Below are positions 54,561 to 63,400 of a DNA stretch of 64,000 nucleotides, piece by piece. Source of the stretch: Amycolatopsis balhimycina FH 1894. GTDB lineage: Bacteria; Actinomycetota; Actinomycetes; Mycobacteriales; Pseudonocardiaceae. The translations under genes were made by a program, and so were the position numbers. How positions within the stretch are numbered: position 1 is the first letter of the stretch; each line of letters starts with the position of its first letter. A model generated the notes under the pieces. The model made no database searches. It worked only from the letters and a program-made list of their open reading frames with translations, and was not told the DNA's origin. Location of the stretch: contig NZ_KB913037.1 in assembly GCF_000384295.1 (NCBI RefSeq), positions 3,706,649 to 3,770,648 on the forward strand. Direction: 5' to 3'.

Positions 54561-55235
54561 TCACTCGGAAGCCTTGCGACGGAACTTCAGCAGCGCGAGC
54601 AGACCGCCACCGGCGACCAGCAACAGGCCGGCGACCCAGATCAGCCAGCTGTTGTCGAAACCGGTGTTGGCCAGGCCGCCACCGGTGCCCGACTCGTTGC
54701 CCGCCGGCACGGCGGCCGGAGCGGTGGTCTTGGTCGGCGAGACCGAGGTCTCCGACACCGGAGCGGCCGGCTTCGTGGTCGTCGGCGTCGACGACTTGGT
54801 CGCCGGGGTGGTCTCGGTCGGCTTCGTGGTCTTGGTACCGCAGAAGAACCACTTGTCGATCGTGGTTTCCTTGCGGTCCCTGGTCAGCGTCGGCTTCAGG
54901 TCCTTCCAGGGCGCCGTCGGCGAGAGCTTCTTCTTGCCCGGGATGTACTCGTTGAAGCCGTCGTTGCCGCCGATCACGACGATGCGGTTCACGGTCACGC
55001 CATCGTGGACCTTCGAGATGGTCAGGGTCTTCTGGCCGACGCCACCGGTGAAGTCGACGTCGTCCTGGGTGACCTTGTCCTGGCCGTCCGCGCACTTCGA
55101 GTAGTTGCGGTCCGGGATCGGGTTCGAGCGGTCGTCGGGGCTCCAGCAGGCCAGGGCGGAACCGGCGGTCCCGATCAGGGCAGCGGTGGTGAGCGCCATG
55201 ACCGCCACGGCGCCGCGGAAGGAACGTCTGCGCAT
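54561..55235 (-). CDS. LAxTG cell-wall-anchored surface protein
   Basis: 224 aa. A signal peptide (RGAVAVMALTTAALIGTAG, cleavage near ALA) is followed by a folded region of about 110 residues (TLTISKVHDGVTVNRIVVIGG), a Thr/Pro/Lys-rich stalk, and the sorting signal LANTG plus a helix and RRKASE. LAxTG is the class E sortase motif of actinomycetes. ATG 55235 has GGAG 6 nt upstream. Function unknown; the sortase is not in this window. Confidence 0.88.
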   Translation of the reverse strand: MRRRSFRGAVAVMALTTAALIGTAGSALACWSPDDRSNPIPDRNYSKCADGQDKVTQDDVDFTGGVGQKTLTISKVHDGVTVNRIVVIGGNDGFNEYIPGKKKLSPTAPWKDLKPTLTRDRKETTIDKWFFCGTKTTKPTETTPATKSSTPTTTKPAAPVSETSVSPTKTTAPAAVPAGNESGTGGGLANTGFDNSWLIWVAGLLLVAGGGLLALLKFRRKASE

Positions 55236-55453
55236 GAGTTCTCCAGTACCGAACGGGGGAGGAACGGCAAAATCGGGGGACCGTGCTACCACTGCCTGTG
55301 GGAATCACGCGGCTGTAATTCACCCGTCAGTGGCACACGAAGGATCGAAAGGTATCGCACGTCACCCGACCGCTTACACGGGGTCCCCTATTGCACACGA
55401 ATCGCAAGATCCTTTTGATCAAGCTGTAACCTCGCACCGCGCAACCAAACGCA

Positions 55454-55495
55454 AAAAGCCCCGCCGACCTGGGCATCCAGGACGGCGGGGCTTTT
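55454..55495 (-). terminator. Terminator of the amino-acid permease gene
   Basis: 13-bp outer stem (55454-55466 / 55483-55495) around a 5-bp inner stem CCTGG/CCAGG, with a run of A on the plus strand giving TTTTT in the permease transcript. Confidence 0.85.
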
Positions 55496-55505
55496 CTCGC
55501 GCAAG

Positions 55506-57023
55506 TCAGGTTTCGGGCGCCTCGGCGGGTTCGGCGGCCTGCCGCTTGCCCAGCAGCGAATGCCGGCGGCTGTACCCGAAGTAGATCACCACGCCCAGCA
55601 CCATCCAGGCGACGAACCGCAGCCAGGTCAGCACGGTCAGGTTCAGCATCAGCCACAGACAGGCGAGGATCGCCAGGATCGGGATCAGCGGCACCAGCGG
55701 CACCTTGAACGCGCGGGGCAGGTCCGGCCGCGTCCGGCGCAGGATCAGCACACCGGCCGAGACGAGCACGAACGCGAAAAGCGTGCCGACGTTGACCATT
55801 TCTTCGAGCTTGTCCGCCGGGAAGAAGCCGGCGGCGAGCGCGACCAGGCCGCCGACGATGAGCGTCGCGCCCTTCGGCGTGCCGTGCTCGCCGGTCTTCG
55901 CCAGCCCGCGCGGCATCAGGCCGTCGCGGGACATCGCGAAGATGATCCGGACCTGGCCCAGCATCAGCACCATGACGACGGTGGTCAGGCCGGCCAGCGC
56001 GCCGAAGGAGATGATGTTGGCCGCCCAGTCGACGCCGTTGGCGGAGAACGCCGTGGCGAGGGTCTTGTGGCTGCCGTCGCCCGCCTTGGTCGCGAGGTCC
56101 TTGTACGACGTCATGCCGACGACCACGAGCGACACCGCGACGTAGAGCACGGTGACGATCACCAGTGAACCGATGATGCCGCGCGGCACGGCCTTTTGCG
56201 GGTTCCTCGTCTCCTCCGCGGTGGTCGCGACGATGTCGAAGCCGATGAACGCGAAGAACACCAGCGAAGCACCGGCCAGCAGGCCGAAGACGCCGAACGA
56301 GCTGCTCGCGCCGCCCGCGATCAGGGAGAACAGCGACTGGTCGACGCCCGTCTGACCGGCGCCGCCCGTCTCGCCCGGCGGGATGTACGGCGAGTAGTTG
56401 GCGCCCTTGATGTAGAAGAGGCCGAGGATGATCACGAACAGCACCACGGCGACCTTGACGCCGGTGATCACCATCGACACCCGCGACGACAGCTTCGTGC
56501 CGACGGCCAGCAGCGTCGTCAGGATCGCCACGACGAGCAGCGCACCCCAGTCGACGGTCACGCTCCCGATTTCGAACGTCGTCTTCGTGCCCTTCCCGAA
56601 CAGGTAGCCGAGCACCGTCTCGAGGTACACCGACCAGCCCTTGGACACCGCGGCCGCGCCGACGGCGAGCTCGAGGATCAGGTCCCAGCCGATGATCCAC
56701 GCCATGAACTCGCCGAAGGTGGCGTAGGAGAACGTGTACGCGCTGCCCGCGACCGGCACGGTCGAGGCGAACTCCGCGTAGCACAACGCGGCCAGCGCAC
56801 AGGCGATCGCGGCGAACACGAAGGCCAGCGAGACCGACGGCCCGGCGTAGTCGCCCGCGGTGCGCGCGGTCAGCGTGAAGATGCCGGCGCCGATGACGAC
56901 GGCGACCCCGAAGACCGTGAGGTCCCAGGCGCCGAGGTTCCGCCGGAGCTTGGTGTCCGGCTCATCTGTGTCCGCAATGGACTGTTCGATCGTTTTAGTG
57001 CGCCACAATCCCGTTCCGGGCAC
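55506..57023 (-). CDS. APC-family amino acid permease (Rv3253c-like)
   Basis: 505-aa transporter with about 12-14 helices. The N-terminal AWDLTVFGVAVVIGAGIFTLT is the APC substrate and unwound-helix motif, and FFAFIGFDIVATTAEETRNPQ the conserved cytoplasmic loop of the cationic amino acid group. GTG 57023 has AGGAGG 6 nt upstream. The substrate is likely a basic or neutral amino acid; this cannot be fixed from sequence. Its place before manA is as in M. tuberculosis. Confidence 0.93.
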   Translation of the reverse strand: MPGTGLWRTKTIEQSIADTDEPDTKLRRNLGAWDLTVFGVAVVIGAGIFTLTARTAGDYAGPSVSLAFVFAAIACALAALCYAEFASTVPVAGSAYTFSYATFGEFMAWIIGWDLILELAVGAAAVSKGWSVYLETVLGYLFGKGTKTTFEIGSVTVDWGALLVVAILTTLLAVGTKLSSRVSMVITGVKVAVVLFVIILGLFYIKGANYSPYIPPGETGGAGQTGVDQSLFSLIAGGASSSFGVFGLLAGASLVFFAFIGFDIVATTAEETRNPQKAVPRGIIGSLVIVTVLYVAVSLVVVGMTSYKDLATKAGDGSHKTLATAFSANGVDWAANIISFGALAGLTTVVMVLMLGQVRIIFAMSRDGLMPRGLAKTGEHGTPKGATLIVGGLVALAAGFFPADKLEEMVNVGTLFAFVLVSAGVLILRRTRPDLPRAFKVPLVPLIPILAILACLWLMLNLTVLTWLRFVAWMVLGVVIYFGYSRRHSLLGKRQAAEPAEAPET

Positions 57024-57121
57024 CGTTGACCTCCTGCGGCCGGCCTGCGTGTATCGCAGTAAGTCACCCTAACGGGTCACCCGCGTGACGGCTCGCCGAA
57101 AGTCACGAAGTGGATCTTCGG

Positions 57122-58039
57122 CTATCGCGCGAGGCTCCGGTCGAGATCCGGCTCGAGGTAGATCAGCTTGGCGACCGGCACCTTGGCGCGGACGCGGGCC
57201 TCGGCGTCGTCGATGGCCATGGCCACCTCGGCCGTGTCGAGCCCCGGCACCAGCGCCAGCTTCGCCGCGACGAGCAGCTCGTCCGGGCCGAGGTACTGGG
57301 TGCGGATGTGGATGACGCGCTCGACCTTGCCGGCGGCGAGCTCGTCGACGATCGTCGCGAGCACCGGCTCGTTGGCGCCTTCGCCGATGAGCAGGCTCTT
57401 CATCTCGACGATGAGGATGATCGCGATGACGCCGAGCAGCAGGCCGATCGCGAGGGTGCCGACGCCGTCCCAGACCGGGTCACCGGTGACGACCGCCAGC
57501 CCGACACCGAGCAGCGCGAAGACGAGCCCGAGCAGCGCGCCGGCGTCCTCCAGCAGCACCACGGGCAGTTCGGGTTCCTTGGACTGCCGGATGAAGCCCC
57601 ACCAGCTCGCGCCGCCCTTGATCTTCTTCGACTCGGTGATCGCGGTGAAGAAGCTGTAGCCCTCCAGGCACAGGGCGAGGACCAGGATGATCACCGCGAC
57701 GATCGGCGACTCCAGCGGTTCGGGGTGGCCGATCTTGTGGATGCCTTCGTAGATGGCGAAGGCCGCGCCCAGGGTGAAAAGCATGAGCGCGACGATGAAG
57801 GAGTAGAAGTACCGGTCCCGGCCGTAGCCGAAGGGGTGCTCCTTGTCCGCCTCCCGCCGCGACGTCTTCTGGCCGAGCAGCAGCAACCCCTGGTTGGACG
57901 TGTCGGCCAGCGAGTGCACGGACTCCGCCAGCATCGACGACGACCCGGTGACGAGGAAGCCGGCGAACTTCGCCACCGCGATCCCGGCGTTGGCCGCGAG
58001 TGCCGCGATGATCGCCTTGGTTCCGCCTCCAGCTGACAC
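57122..58039 (-). CDS. Cation diffusion facilitator (CDF) metal transporter
   Basis: 305-aa proton-coupled exporter of divalent metals. Six helices; the metal-binding motif in helix 2 is SVHSLADTSNQ and in helix 5 LLEDAGALLGLV, with the C-terminal cytoplasmic domain (about 205-305). HPFGYGRDRYFYSF is the usual loop. GTG 58039 starts MSAGGGTKAI. Metal choice (Zn, Mn, Fe, Co) is not predictable here. It may be expressed apart from the permease gene, 98 nt downstream. Confidence 0.92.
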   Translation of the reverse strand: MSAGGGTKAIIAALAANAGIAVAKFAGFLVTGSSSMLAESVHSLADTSNQGLLLLGQKTSRREADKEHPFGYGRDRYFYSFIVALMLFTLGAAFAIYEGIHKIGHPEPLESPIVAVIILVLALCLEGYSFFTAITESKKIKGGASWWGFIRQSKEPELPVVLLEDAGALLGLVFALLGVGLAVVTGDPVWDGVGTLAIGLLLGVIAIILIVEMKSLLIGEGANEPVLATIVDELAAGKVERVIHIRTQYLGPDELLVAAKLALVPGLDTAEVAMAIDDAEARVRAKVPVAKLIYLEPDLDRSLAR

Positions 58040-58122
58040 GACCGCTCCCCTGGTAGGTCCTGAATGTCCGGGTGGAGCCTAATAGGAACGCGCTCCTGGG
58101 ACCGCCCCGGCCGGGATTTCGC

Positions 58123-58440
58123 TCAGGCGATGGCGGCGATGTCACCGTCCTCGAAGTAGATCGCCTGATGCAGGCGGCCGCCCAAAGCCGCGGCGTAGCG
58201 GGCGAGCACTTCGAAACCGGAGATCCTTCCCTGCTCGATCTGGGACACCCGGCCCTTCGTCACGCCCATCCGCTCCGCCAGCTGCTGCTGGGTCAGGCCG
58301 CGGCTCCGGCGGATTTCGGCGAGGCGGTGGCCCTGGACCGTGGCAAGAAGCTCCTGCTTGCCCGCCTCGACCGCCGCCTCGCCACCGGCTCGTTCGACGT
58401 GCGCCGCGCGGACGTCCTTCCAGCGCGCGTACCCGGTCAT
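58123..58440 (-). CDS. XRE-family antitoxin (HigA-like)
   Basis: 105 aa with a C-terminal helix-turn-helix (LAEIRRSRGLTQQQLAERMGV, GRVSQIEQGRIS). ATG 58440 overlaps the toxin stop by ATGA. The toxin-first order is that of HigBA modules. It should repress the operon through the palindrome at 58805-58826 and neutralise the toxin. Confidence 0.88.
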   Translation of the reverse strand: MTGYARWKDVRAAHVERAGGEAAVEAGKQELLATVQGHRLAEIRRSRGLTQQQLAERMGVTKGRVSQIEQGRISGFEVLARYAAALGGRLHQAIYFEDGDIAAIA

Positions 58441-58799
58441 GGTCGGTCCTCCTCTGCCTGACGTTCCTTCAGATAACGGTCATATCTGTCCTCGGCCAGC
58501 GGGATCGCTTCCCGATACCAGGCGTTCCACTGGCCCGCCTTGTCCCCGGCGACGAGCAGGACGCTCGACCGCCAGGGGTCGAAGACGAACAGGATGCGCA
58601 CGGTGCCTGGCCGCAGCTCCTTCAGGTTTTGGATCTTCGACCCGACAATGCTGTCGACCAGCGGTCTCCCGAGACCGGGGCCGCCTTCGGACAACGCATC
58701 GATCGCCTGGACGACACGGGCGTGCGTCGTGTCGTCCAATTGCTCGATCCACTCGAGGACTTCGTCGACGACATAGATGTCCCAGTCCTGACCCGCCAT
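58437..58799 (-). CDS. HigB/phage Gp49-like toxin
   Basis: 120-aa RelE/HigB-fold mRNA interferase-like protein. Marks are EVLEWIEQLDDTTHARVV, GRPLVDSIVGSKIQNLKELRPG and VRILFVFDPWRSSVLLVAGDK. ATG 58799 lies 6 nt after a -10-like TATACT, so the mRNA is probably leaderless. Its C-terminus overlaps the antitoxin start. Confidence 0.88.
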   Translation of the reverse strand: MAGQDWDIYVVDEVLEWIEQLDDTTHARVVQAIDALSEGGPGLGRPLVDSIVGSKIQNLKELRPGTVRILFVFDPWRSSVLLVAGDKAGQWNAWYREAIPLAEDRYDRYLKERQAEEDRP

Positions 58800-58804
58800 C
58801 GCGC

Positions 58805-58826
58805 GAGTATAGCTATCACTATACTC
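58805..58826. promoter_or_regulatory. Operator of the HigBA-type module
   Basis: GAGTATAG (58805-58812) and CTATACTC (58819-58826) are exact inverted copies with a 6-nt spacer (CTATCA). The site covers the predicted -10 TATACT. Confidence 0.65.
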
Positions 58827-58932
58827 ACCCCAACGAGCGAACGCCAAGCACGGCTGTCCTTCCCGGCCGCCGTTTCTGTCGTACCCCTTCGCTACCGTGG
58901 CTTTCCCAGTCGACCACTCCGGAGAAGGTGAC

Positions 58933-61863
58933 ATGGCGCACTTCGGCGTGCTCGGGCCGCTCGCCGTCGAGAGCCCGCCCGGGCGGTGGCTCGCGCTGCG
59001 CGGGGACCACCAGCGCACCCTGCTGGCCGTGCTGCTGCTCCACGCCGGCCGGCCCGTCCACGTGGACGTGCTGGTCGAGGCGCTGTGGCCGGGCGGCCCG
59101 CCGAAGTCGCACGCCTCCAACCTGCACACCTACCTCTCGCGGCTGCGCGAGAAGATCGACGGCCTCCGGATCGAGCACGAGCCGCTGGGGTACCGGCTGC
59201 GCGTCGAGCCGGACGAGCTGGACCTGCTCGTGTTCCGGTCCGCCGTCGCCGAAGCGCAGCAGGCCGGGGACGCCGTCGAGGCGTCGCGGCACTACCGGCG
59301 GGCACTCGCGCAGTGGCGGGGGCCCGTGCTGGCCGGGTTGCACGTCCCCCGGCTCGACGCCGATGTCGCGCGGCTGGAGTCCGAGCGGCTCGCCGTGTTC
59401 GAAGACTGCGTCGACGCCGAACTCGCCGCCGGGCGGCACGGGGAGCTGATCGGGGAGCTTCAGGCCGTCGCCGGCGAGCACCCGCTGCGCGAACGGCCGG
59501 CCGCGCAGCTGATGACCGCGCTGCACCGGGCCGGGCGGCAGGGTGACGCGCTGGAGGTCTACCGGCGGCTGCGGGCCACGCTGGTCGACGAGCTCGGCGT
59601 CGAGCCCGGTGCGGAAGCCCGCCGGGTGCACGCCGCCGTCCTGCGTGGCGAAGACCCCGTGCCGCGGCTGCCGCCTCCCGTCTGGCCGGTGTGCCAGCTG
59701 CCGCCGGACATCGGGGACTTCACCGGCCGCGACGCCGAGCTAGCGGAGCTGACCGGCGTGCTCGGCAGCGGCGCCGGTGTCCCGGTCGCGGTGCTCAGCG
59801 GCGAGCCGGGCGCGGGCAAGAGCACCCTCGCCGTGCGCGCGGCGCACCGGCTGCGGGCGCGGTTCCCGGACGGCCAGCTGTACGTGCCGCTGGCGGACCG
59901 CGACGTCGGCGACGTGCTGGCCGACCTCCTGCGCGCGCTGGGCGTGCCCGGCCCGGCGGTCCCGGACGACGTGCGCGCCCGCGCGGCGGTGTTCCGCGGC
60001 CGCCTCACCGACCGGCGGGTCCTGGTGGTGCTCGACGACGCCGTCGACCCCGAGCACGTCCGCACCCTGCTGCCCGGCACGCCGGGGTGCGCGGTGCTCG
60101 TGACGAGCCGTCGCCGGTTGAGCGGGCTCGCCGGCGCGCACCGGCTGGCCCTCGGCCCGCTCTCCGGCGCCGACGCCACCGAGCTGCTGAACCGGCTCGC
60201 CGGGACGCGGGCGGCCCGGGAGGGCGCCGACGCCGAACGGATCGTCGCGGCGTGCGCTCGGCTGCCGCTGGCCCTGCGGATCGCGGGCAGCAGGCTGGCC
60301 ATCCGCCCGCACCTGCGGCTCGCCGAGCTGGCCGACCGGCTCGAAGACGAGGTCCGCCGCCTCGACGAGCTGACGGTGAGCGACCTGGCCGTCCGGAGCA
60401 GCATCGCGCTGAGCTACGAAGGCCTGCGGCCACCCGCGCGGCGCGCGTTCCGGCTGCTCGGCCGGTGCCGCCTGGCCGACCTGCCGGCCTGGGCGGTCAC
60501 GACGCTCGTCGGCGACCCGGCCGCCGACGAGGCGGTCGAAGAGCTCGTCGAGGCGAGCCTGCTGGAGGCGCACGGGGTCGACCGGACCGGCGAGGGCCGG
60601 TACCGGATGCACGACCTCGTCCGGCTGTACGCCGCGGAAGGCCCGCCGGAAGAAGGGGGCGCCGACACTGTGCTGGCCGCGACCTTCGCGCTCGCCGACG
60701 CGGCCGCGGCTCGCCTGCCGCGCACGGTGCCGATGCCGGCCATGGCCCACGAGCCGCTCGCGCAGCCGTTGCCGGACGCGCTGGTGGCCCGGCTGCTGGG
60801 ACGTCCGGACGAGTGGTTCGCGGCCGAGCGCGCGAACCTCGTGCGGCTCATCGGGTCGCTGGGCACGCGGGAAGCGTTGCTGCTGCTGGACAAGCTCGGC
60901 GTGTACTTGTACCTGCACGGGCACTACGCCGACCTGCGCGCGGCCTACGAGACCGTGCTGGCGACGGCGGACGACCGACGGCGGGCCGTGCTCGCCGAGG
61001 CGCACTTGGCGCTGCTGCAGCACGCGCGGGGGCAGTACGAGGAGGCCGCCGCTTCGTATCGCGAATGCGCGAAGGAGCTGGAATCCCACGGCGACCGCCG
61101 CACCCACGCGTGGGTTTCGGCGAACCTGGCGCACTGCCTGATCGGGCTGGGCCGCGCCGAAGAAGCACTGCAGACCGCGGCCGAGGCCCGCGAACTGTTC
61201 ACTGTGGACGGTCAACCGGAGGCGCCCGGAGTCCGGGCCGCGGAGTCGGCGGCGCTGCTCCGGCTCGGCCGGGTGGCCGAAGCACGGGACGTCGACCGGG
61301 CCGCGTGCGCGTCGGCGCGGGAAACCGGCGACCCGCGGCAGATCGGCACGGCGCTGCACGAGTTCGCGTGGTCGTCGCTGCTCACGGGCGACCACGCGGA
61401 AGCGGCGGCGGCCATCGCGGAGTCGGTGGACCTGCTGCGCGAGACGGTGGCGCGTTCGGCGCTGGCGAAGTCGTTGCGCACGCTGGGCGCGATCTCGGCG
61501 GCGACGGGCTCCCGTGACCGTGCGACGGCCGCGTTCGAGGAGGCCCGCGGCATCGCCAGGGAGCTGGACGAACGTCCGCGCGAGCTCTCCTGCACCCGCG
61601 CGATCGCCGCGAGCTGGGTCGGCGAAGGCCGGGCGGCGCAGGCGATCCCGGTGCTCCGCGCCTGCCTCGACGAATTCCGCGAAATGGGCGGCAAAGCCGC
61701 GACCGGCCTCACCTGGTTCGTCCTCCACCGAGCCCACGCGGCCGTCGGCGACGAGGCCGCGGCGTCGGAAGCCGCCGCCGAGGCCGCGCGCCTGGCCGAC
61801 CCGCGTGACGCCAGCGCGGCCGCCGTCCGGCGCGTCCTGTTCGCCCTCACCGAACCGGCTTGA
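58933..61863 (+). CDS. SARP/AfsR-type regulator with NB-ARC ATPase and TPR domains
   Basis: 976-aa transcriptional activator of the AfsR family. An OmpR-like winged helix (FGVLGPLAVESP...VDVLVEALWPGGPP, about 1-90) and BTAD domain (about 95-245) are followed by a STAND ATPase with Walker A GEPGAGKSTLA (about residue 293) and Walker B VLVVLDDAVD, then a TPR-rich C-terminal half (about 640-976). ATG 58933 follows GGAGAAGG. Such regulators often switch on secondary metabolism, but no biosynthetic cluster is in the window, so its targets may be distant. Confidence 0.93.
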   Translation: MAHFGVLGPLAVESPPGRWLALRGDHQRTLLAVLLLHAGRPVHVDVLVEALWPGGPPKSHASNLHTYLSRLREKIDGLRIEHEPLGYRLRVEPDELDLLVFRSAVAEAQQAGDAVEASRHYRRALAQWRGPVLAGLHVPRLDADVARLESERLAVFEDCVDAELAAGRHGELIGELQAVAGEHPLRERPAAQLMTALHRAGRQGDALEVYRRLRATLVDELGVEPGAEARRVHAAVLRGEDPVPRLPPPVWPVCQLPPDIGDFTGRDAELAELTGVLGSGAGVPVAVLSGEPGAGKSTLAVRAAHRLRARFPDGQLYVPLADRDVGDVLADLLRALGVPGPAVPDDVRARAAVFRGRLTDRRVLVVLDDAVDPEHVRTLLPGTPGCAVLVTSRRRLSGLAGAHRLALGPLSGADATELLNRLAGTRAAREGADAERIVAACARLPLALRIAGSRLAIRPHLRLAELADRLEDEVRRLDELTVSDLAVRSSIALSYEGLRPPARRAFRLLGRCRLADLPAWAVTTLVGDPAADEAVEELVEASLLEAHGVDRTGEGRYRMHDLVRLYAAEGPPEEGGADTVLAATFALADAAAARLPRTVPMPAMAHEPLAQPLPDALVARLLGRPDEWFAAERANLVRLIGSLGTREALLLLDKLGVYLYLHGHYADLRAAYETVLATADDRRRAVLAEAHLALLQHARGQYEEAAASYRECAKELESHGDRRTHAWVSANLAHCLIGLGRAEEALQTAAEARELFTVDGQPEAPGVRAAESAALLRLGRVAEARDVDRAACASARETGDPRQIGTALHEFAWSSLLTGDHAEAAAAIAESVDLLRETVARSALAKSLRTLGAISAATGSRDRATAAFEEARGIARELDERPRELSCTRAIAASWVGEGRAAQAIPVLRACLDEFREMGGKAATGLTWFVLHRAHAAVGDEAAASEAAAEAARLADPRDASAAAVRRVLFALTEPA

Positions 61864-61909
61864 GGTGGTGCCGCGAGGTGGTGCCGCCCCCTCGCGGCAC
61901 CACCTCAAG
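61859..61909 (+). terminator. Hairpin terminator overlapping the SARP gene stop
   Basis: Perfect 19-bp stem (61859-61877 / 61891-61909) with a 13-nt loop; the left arm includes the stop codon. No T run. The 210 bp from here to manA show no gene. Confidence 0.75.
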
Positions 61910-62119
61910 CCCCACGGACGCCGGGCGAACCCGACCGGCGCCACCCCCAGGGAGCCGGCGGCGCGCATCAGCGCACCAGGGTCATCCCCTCGGGTGTAGA
62001 TCGTGGCGGAAGCCACCACACGGAACGCACACAGAAACCGCCACCCCCAACGCAGCACACAACCGCCGGCCGCGCACCAGTACGGCCGGCCCGGCAGCTG
62101 ATCGATCTGCCGCGGCTGG

Positions 62120-63352
62120 TCAGTCGCAGGTACCCGCCGTGGCGCGGAAGAGCTGGGAGCGCGCGCCGCCCCGGGCGCGGATCTTCACCGGCGGGTCCGC
62201 CGCCGGCAGCCACACCGACTGGCCGCGGCGCAGCTCGACCTGCTCGCCGTCGTCCGCCGTCACCAGCAGGGCGCCCGCCGTGCACAGCAGGATCTGCGGG
62301 CCCACGCTGTCCACGGAAATCTCGTCGTCCTGGCCCTCGGCCCACTCGACCCGCGACAGCTCGAACTCCGGCGCGTCCGTGCGGTACACCGCCATCCGGT
62401 CACCGACGTCACCGCACTGCACCGGCATCTCGCCGCACGCGAAGTCCACCACCCGCAGCAGCTCCGGCACGTCCACGTGCTTCGGCGTCAGGCCGCAGCG
62501 CAGGATGTTGTCCGAGTTCGCCAGGATCTCCACGGCGGTGCCGTGCAGGTACAGGTGCAGGTTGCCGGCCGGCAGGTAGATCGCCTCGCCCGCGCGCAGC
62601 GTCAGGCGGTTCAGCAGCAGCGCCGCCAGCACGCCCGCGTCCCGCGGGTGTGCCTCGCCCAGCTCCAGGATCGTCCGGCACTCGGCCGCGAACTCGCCGT
62701 GTTCCTGGACGTGCCGGATGCAGGCGTCCAGCACCTCCGGCAACAGGGCGTCCAGCGACGGCTGCGGCAGCGTGATCCACGTCGTGAACAGCGCCCGCAG
62801 CCCCGACGGGTCCGGCTGCGCCTCGATCAGCCCGGTGTACTTCGCCAGCCCCGGCGTCTCGATCGCCTTGAGCAGCTTGACCGTGCGGTCCGGCGCCCGG
62901 AACCCCGCCAGCGCGTGGAACTCCGTCAACGCGCAGACCAGCTCGGGCTTCGCCGTCGGGTCCGGGTAGTTGCGGTTCGACGCGTCCCGCGGGATGCCCA
63001 GCCGCTCCTCACGGGCGTGCCCCTCCGCCGCCTGCGCCGCCGACGGGTGCGCCTGCATCGACAGGGGCTCCTCCGCCGCGAGGATCTTCAGCAGGAACGG
63101 TAGCCGCCCACCCCACCGCGTCGCGCACCGCTCGCCGAGCTGCGTCACCGGGTCGGCGTCCACCAGTTCCAGCAGGCTCCGCTCGGTCCCGTCCGGGCCG
63201 ATGACGTGGGAAGGGTCACCCGGGTGGGCGCCCATCCACAGCTCGGCCTCGGGGTGCGGCGCGGGTACCGGACGGCCCAGCAGCTCGGGGATCGCCGTTC
63301 GCGATCCCCAGGCGTAGGGCCGCACCGCGTTGCGCAGCAGCTCCACTGTCAC
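62120..63352 (-). CDS. manA: Mannose-6-phosphate isomerase, class I
   Basis: 410-aa zinc enzyme that interconverts fructose-6-P and mannose-6-P for mannan, lipoarabinomannan-type and GDP-mannose synthesis. Motifs RPYAWGSRTAIPELLG, ELWMGAHPGDPS, LSMQAHPSAAQA (zinc-binding Gln/His), NYPDPTAKPELVCALTEF and LPAGNLHLYLHGTAVEILANSDN mark the type I cupin active site. GTG 63352 begins VELLRNAVRPYAWG. It follows the SIS-domain gene, which starts beyond the right edge; the same order occurs in M. tuberculosis. Confidence 0.96.
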   Translation of the reverse strand: MTVELLRNAVRPYAWGSRTAIPELLGRPVPAPHPEAELWMGAHPGDPSHVIGPDGTERSLLELVDADPVTQLGERCATRWGGRLPFLLKILAAEEPLSMQAHPSAAQAAEGHAREERLGIPRDASNRNYPDPTAKPELVCALTEFHALAGFRAPDRTVKLLKAIETPGLAKYTGLIEAQPDPSGLRALFTTWITLPQPSLDALLPEVLDACIRHVQEHGEFAAECRTILELGEAHPRDAGVLAALLLNRLTLRAGEAIYLPAGNLHLYLHGTAVEILANSDNILRCGLTPKHVDVPELLRVVDFACGEMPVQCGDVGDRMAVYRTDAPEFELSRVEWAEGQDDEISVDSVGPQILLCTAGALLVTADDGEQVELRRGQSVWLPAADPPVKIRARGGARSQLFRATAGTCD

Positions 63353-63400
63353 CTCAACTCCACTCCTTCGGCACCGGCCACGGCCGGTGCTCGGCGGGTC

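Noticed and set aside
58933..63352. Secondary-metabolite cluster around the SARP gene
   Set aside because: No synthase or tailoring gene nearby; the P450 and epimerase lie tens of kilobases away among housekeeping genes.
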